The notes below the pieces were generated by a model. It was given only the letters and a program-made list of their open reading frames with translations, searched no databases and had not been told where the DNA came from. Shown here piece by piece: positions 7,701 through 10,167 of a stretch of 10,167 nt of DNA. How positions within the stretch are numbered: position 1 is the stretch's first letter; every line of letters begins with the position of its first letter. This DNA comes from G963677485 sp964519405 (GTDB lineage: Bacteria; Armatimonadota; HRBIN16): NCBI GenBank assembly GCA_964519405.1, contig CAZFLA010000130.1, positions 1-10,167 of the forward strand, read 5' to 3'. A program made the position numbers and the translations under genes.

Positions 7701-10167
7701 ATTACGATCAGGTATGATATTGAACGTCACATAAGCCCGCAGTTTTGTTCTTACCGATGTAGTACCGGTGTCCGGGTCGGTATATTCTGGAGCATTCTCA
7801 TCTTCATACGGTATGAATGTCGTCGATATCTGGTAGTTCTCAATATTACCCCGTATACCGATAGTTACACTGCGCGGACGTTTAGCTATGTCCTTAACGC
7901 AGGACACATCTAAACCATACACTACGCCGTAAATACGATCGCCCCATTCATATCCCGGACGTCGCAGGCGTTTATCTTCGACTTGTTCAGGATCTTTATG
8001 ATCAGGGTTAACTTCGCCAAGTCGATATTCGCCTTGTCGTATAGCCTCATATTCTTTTTCGCCGAAGAACTCAACCTTCATGGTGCTCCAGTCAATGCAA
8101 GCATCTGTTCCAGGCTCTGCGTCTGGGTTAGTAATTTCTTCGCCAGGCATCTGTTCATCGGCTTCGTATCCTGATGCATACCCAGCTCTGTTGTTGAAGG
8201 CATATAGGAAGCCATCATCAGAGCCCGCATACATCCACCCATTAGCTACGGCAGGGCTGGTAAATACGTTAGTACCTTCGGTGTAATAGCCCCAAACATA
8301 TGAGTTTGAAGTATCGGCGCCACCGTTAAGTGCATTGAGGCCATATAAAGCCCCGTTGCCCATCAGACCAAACACAACCGTCCACGAGTCCATCATGCGT
8401 GTCATGTATGTAAATGATGGTGAGCTCTGTATCTGTCCAGACCACTGTCGGCTAGCAGACTCTGTTCCACTTGAGTTTTGCCAAGCCAATGATGTGGTTC
8501 CATCACCATTGCCAACAGCATCGATCGCCCACATGTGGCCTGCGCGGTCACCGATATAAAGCACTTTGCTGAAGTTTCGCACAGTCTGAAGACTGTTAGG
8601 CAGTTCCAATACGGCCGGTGAACTCAACACAAAACTGTCGGGTCGCACTGTTTGAGCATCGGATGGATATTGCCATACAGGGCTTGTTACACTTGCCCCT
8701 GTGGCTGGTAAGGCAACCACTTTCCCGCTTTCAGTGCCAAAGTATACTTTGTCTTCGAACAATGCAGGTGTGCTGCTGATTCCACCCCAAGTTGGTGTTT
8801 CAGGATATTGCCATATCTTCTCACCTGTGGTGAGGTCAACAGTGTGAACCCTACCGTATAGTGTGGTTACAAATACGCGGTCGTTAGATACTGCTGGGCT
8901 GCTGACAATCTGTTCGCCAAGGTTGGCTTCGTCAACCTTAGGATAGGCCCAAAGAAGGCTGGTGGTTCCCTTGGTAACCCCAGGATTATAGTCGCCATTA
9001 CCAATAGTGTCAACCGCGAATGTTCGGCCCCAGAAGTTGTTCACCAGCACCATCGTCTGTCCGCCAGATCCCTTAGTGGTGATTAAAGGTGAACTGTAAC
9101 TATACTGCACCGATCCGTTTTTGTCGGCGCTGCCATCCAGCACCCAATAACTCCAGGTTGTGCCTGATGTTTCGTCACCATTAGCATCAAGAGCATATAG
9201 CTCGCCGCCTAGGGTTGGAACAACCGTAATTAGCTTACTATCGGTAGATCCGTTATTCAATTTCACAGTTGCCATACCGATGGCAGGTGTTCCGTTTATT
9301 GAACCGGATGTGCTGCTCGGTGCTGAATACTCGATTGCATCCGCGACAACCATACGCCGCTCTCGTATTCGCAAAACGTCGCTCACAGCAACAGCAGCTT
9401 CCTGTTCAAATCGAACAGCATCAGCGATCACAACGGCGCCTGCACTCGCAGCGTCAGCCGTGTAGTTGGTCAGCATCACATACGGGCTAGCTGTTTTGTC
9501 TAGGCTGTATGTGCCTAGCGATATCCATGCAGCATTGGCAACTGGTGTCTGCCCATATAGGCAGTTACCGGCTTGGTTGACATATGCCTTAACTGGTCCA
9601 TTTACTGTGTTAATCGTATATTCGGTCCATGCAGCTCTTTTAACTGAGCCAGATATCTGCGGCAGATGCACGTAAACCGTATAACGACCAACATTACCAG
9701 CTTGTGGATTTAGTGTAGGCTTCCACATGAAGCTGCCCACCGTAGTGGGGTCGCTTGATAAAGTGACAGGGCTTTGAATATAGCTGTCATTTATAGCGCC
9801 GGGCTCTGCTGTAGAAGGAGTATTCCAAATACCATCACGTTCTGTGTTAGTCGTGTTGGTATCATCAATGTCCACGAGATCGGCCTTAGAGCCAGCTGCA
9901 ATGTTTTGATCAAAGTTTGTACAGGCTACGGAAATACTTCCGCCATTAGTTATAGGGAAGACACCTAATGACTTCCATTCGCCATCGGACTTATCTGTAT
10001 TCTGATCAACATATACCGGGTATATCGTGCCCCCGGCATTCACCAGATACTGCACCTTATAACCGCGTTGACTGCCAGCAGCCATAGGCGGCATGAACGC
10101 ACTGACCTCATAGTTAGCAGTTGCTTTGCCGTTAACAGGCACGACGTTGTTAAAGGTATAGGGAACC
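4767..10167 (-). CDS. Giant multidomain protein: golvesin-like, PQQ-propeller and BNR-like propeller modules; 5' end beyond the window
   Basis: Function unknown; probably exported. The frame is open from the right edge to TAG at 4767-4769. A GTG at 10140-10142 is not a credible start: no Shine-Dalgarno precedes it and the frame continues upstream in domain-like sequence (PYTFNNVV). Residues are counted here from that GTG (1791 to the stop). Golvesin-like beta-sandwich 1 runs from before 1 to about 93 (YKVQYLVNAGG, YPVYVDQN, EWKSLGVF); golvesin-like 2 is about 103-246 (YTVYVHLP, AYVNQ, WISLGTYSL, VVIADAVRF). A PQQ/BamB-like propeller spans about 285-655, with seven blade strands (LYALD 315, TFAVD 374, VHTVD 432, VVALP 475, MWAID 537, LYGLN 599, LYAFN 646) and repeated SSPA motifs. 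An acidic linker (656-680) precedes an unassigned stretch to about 1100 with a DLNANGRLD loop at 1060-1068. Ig-like segments follow (RNTGNVNLLDLKL at 1147; GTYTGYVTLYDA at 1241). A BNR/sialidase-like propeller covers 1288-1560 and 1663-1791 (LAWTSNRS, LFWSSSRTG), split by a beta-sandwich. No sorting signal, transmembrane segment or catalytic motif was seen at the C-terminus. A role in adhesion or glycan binding is only inference. Confidence 0.93.
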   Translation of the reverse strand, partial: VPYTFNNVVPVNGKATANYEVSAFMPPMAAGSQRGYKVQYLVNAGGTIYPVYVDQNTDKSDGEWKSLGVFPITNGGSISVACTNFDQNIAAGSKADLVDIDDTNTTNTERDGIWNTPSTAEPGAINDSYIQSPVTLSSDPTTVGSFMWKPTLNPQAGNVGRYTVYVHLPQISGSVKRAAWTEYTINTVNGPVKAYVNQAGNCLYGQTPVANAAWISLGTYSLDKTASPYVMLTNYTADAASAGAVVIADAVRFEQEAAVAVSDVLRIRERRMVVADAIEYSAPSSTSGSINGTPAIGMATVKLNNGSTDSKLITVVPTLGGELYALDANGDETSGTTWSYWVLDGSADKNGSVQYSYSSPLITTKGSGGQTMVLVNNFWGRTFAVDTIGNGDYNPGVTKGTTSLLWAYPKVDEANLGEQIVSSPAVSNDRVFVTTLYGRVHTVDLTTGEKIWQYPETPTWGGISSTPALFEDKVYFGTESGKVVALPATGASVTSPVWQYPSDAQTVRPDSFVLSSPAVLELPNSLQTVRNFSKVLYIGDRAGHMWAIDAVGNGDGTTSLAWQNSSGTESASRQWSGQIQSSPSFTYMTRMMDSWTVVFGLMGNGALYGLNALNGGADTSNSYVWGYYTEGTNVFTSPAVANGWMYAGSDDGFLYAFNNRAGYASGYEADEQMPGEEITNPDAEPGTDACIDWSTMKVEFFGEKEYEAIRQGEYRLGEVNPDHKDPEQVEDKRLRRPGYEWGDRIYGVVYGLDVSCVKDIAKRPRSVTIGIRGNIENYQISTTFIPYEDENAPEYTDPDTGTTSVRTKLRAYVTFNIIPDRNTWWTPGQKLSLYAKPTDGELQIGPDATKGITEFTIYNPLAIKTAKNSIGWSTNTPTGSSIPNDCEFALNGNGVGNPLSGTSKNSRVSTNVASAGGDYVLHGTTGQALVYVANRSKLGLIDSTGKPYPAGQPQRMISGLRVVPAKLEYGTSTPFNYMSSETKPTVPNRSFDYPDIPERSSIFFMNGSDITYGMSQVTLAPATSTSSTDVMTGDSRKMNQLTGRLNVSVPKYQPENDGYNGMYTAYLDLNANGRLDTANSSDYWLTPVPSTKEETYRVFSASLKVPRDAKIDIVDKSIFLGSVPQGFGDQMGDTLPSFTAGNDARNTTWKPVTIRNTGNVNLLDLKLMGLPPVAALNKGTIWGSQQVSPAFGLVYNTKQWLQISSTLDDTWGYDRNAQKPRANGSPTFMRINGQPPRLGARIPLGTPQGTYTGYVTLYDAQGLLPISVTPSFGGEVYGTNVVKANITVSEARMTNDKSDGTLWQLQSSKQSGDLPANMMPSALLNATTMNLAWTSNRSNPAQPAWKLFFGQMTRNAAGAWLPAVANQQWFSVKPLSNTGFPDDPNGDLFKQSGDNDDTILSNSGQHSGPVLFSYNNKKYVVWNGQAIKVYQNQQFNVYGLFTATIGNDGQPDDGSIERLPFDPMLPMSKPAITVIDGKAILMWMSLKGQVMYSINTDSNLDVKQWSPPTRLNTPRGIREIDSARPVMLTVNNEDRLYVMVSGLEQNGDASQVYLLRYNIRGKNLMSAGLGNTTETTRLQRQPNSNVWVGRDMSWQQDDIKVFLNGEELKTTNSAYDDQSGVMTFATEDGGGYLVDLSQGTVTFPYAQPKLTDVVTVQYRARAMRLTINRDDTAPTIYAGSNSNAVGTVETNGQAMWVLYRKVANTGATQAFFGKRMVVNPIFSVDQSIVDKVNAGQLHTTGILWDNIRETMVPTTGAASESYMTAVQDPKDGKIWLFWSSSRTGATDLFYQTWAPRLPR

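Noticed and set aside
8178..9290. Functional PQQ-dependent dehydrogenase
   Set aside because: Only the propeller repeats are seen. The dehydrogenase features (adjacent-cysteine ring, catalytic Asp and metal-binding residues, haem domain) were not found, so a structural BamB-like propeller is more likely.
4767..10142. GTG at 10140-10142 as the true start of the giant gene
   Set aside because: No Shine-Dalgarno precedes it, there is no signal peptide after it, and the frame stays open to the window edge within a golvesin-like domain. The real start lies outside.

Overview
The window holds two large genes, both on the minus strand, separated by 274 bases. Neither is complete: gltB runs off the left edge just short of its stop codon, and the other gene starts beyond the right edge. 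Apart from the intergenic control region, essentially all of the DNA is coding.

Left part (1-4492, minus): gltB, the large (alpha) subunit of glutamate synthase, 1497 codons in view. The glutaminase nucleophile Cys21, the flavin domain, the three [3Fe-4S] cysteines and the C-terminal glycine-rich beta-helix are all visible, and the reading frame is unbroken. This is a housekeeping gene of ammonium assimilation.

Middle (4493-4766): read along the minus strand, this holds a strong hairpin terminator just after the upstream gene, one or two candidate promoters for gltB, a near-palindrome over one -35 box, a leader of more than 100 nt containing a weak hairpin followed by seven U, and a good Shine-Dalgarno sequence. 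The two genes therefore look like separate transcription units.

Right part (4767-10167, minus): a very large protein, at least 1799 residues, built of extracellular-type modules. In order these are two golvesin-like beta-sandwiches, a seven-blade PQQ/BamB-like propeller, an acidic linker, about 420 residues I cannot assign, Ig-like segments, and a BNR/sialidase-like C-terminal propeller with a beta-sandwich inserted in it. It looks secreted or surface-bound, but its N-terminus, and so any signal peptide, is out of view. No catalytic site was recognised.

Organism: a bacterium with intermediate GC. Golvesin-like domains joined to PQQ propellers in giant proteins suggest an environmental, possibly poorly sampled phylum such as Armatimonadota, but this is an impression and not a determination. 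No mobile element, CRISPR array, tRNA or rRNA was seen. The two genes have no evident functional link beyond adjacency.
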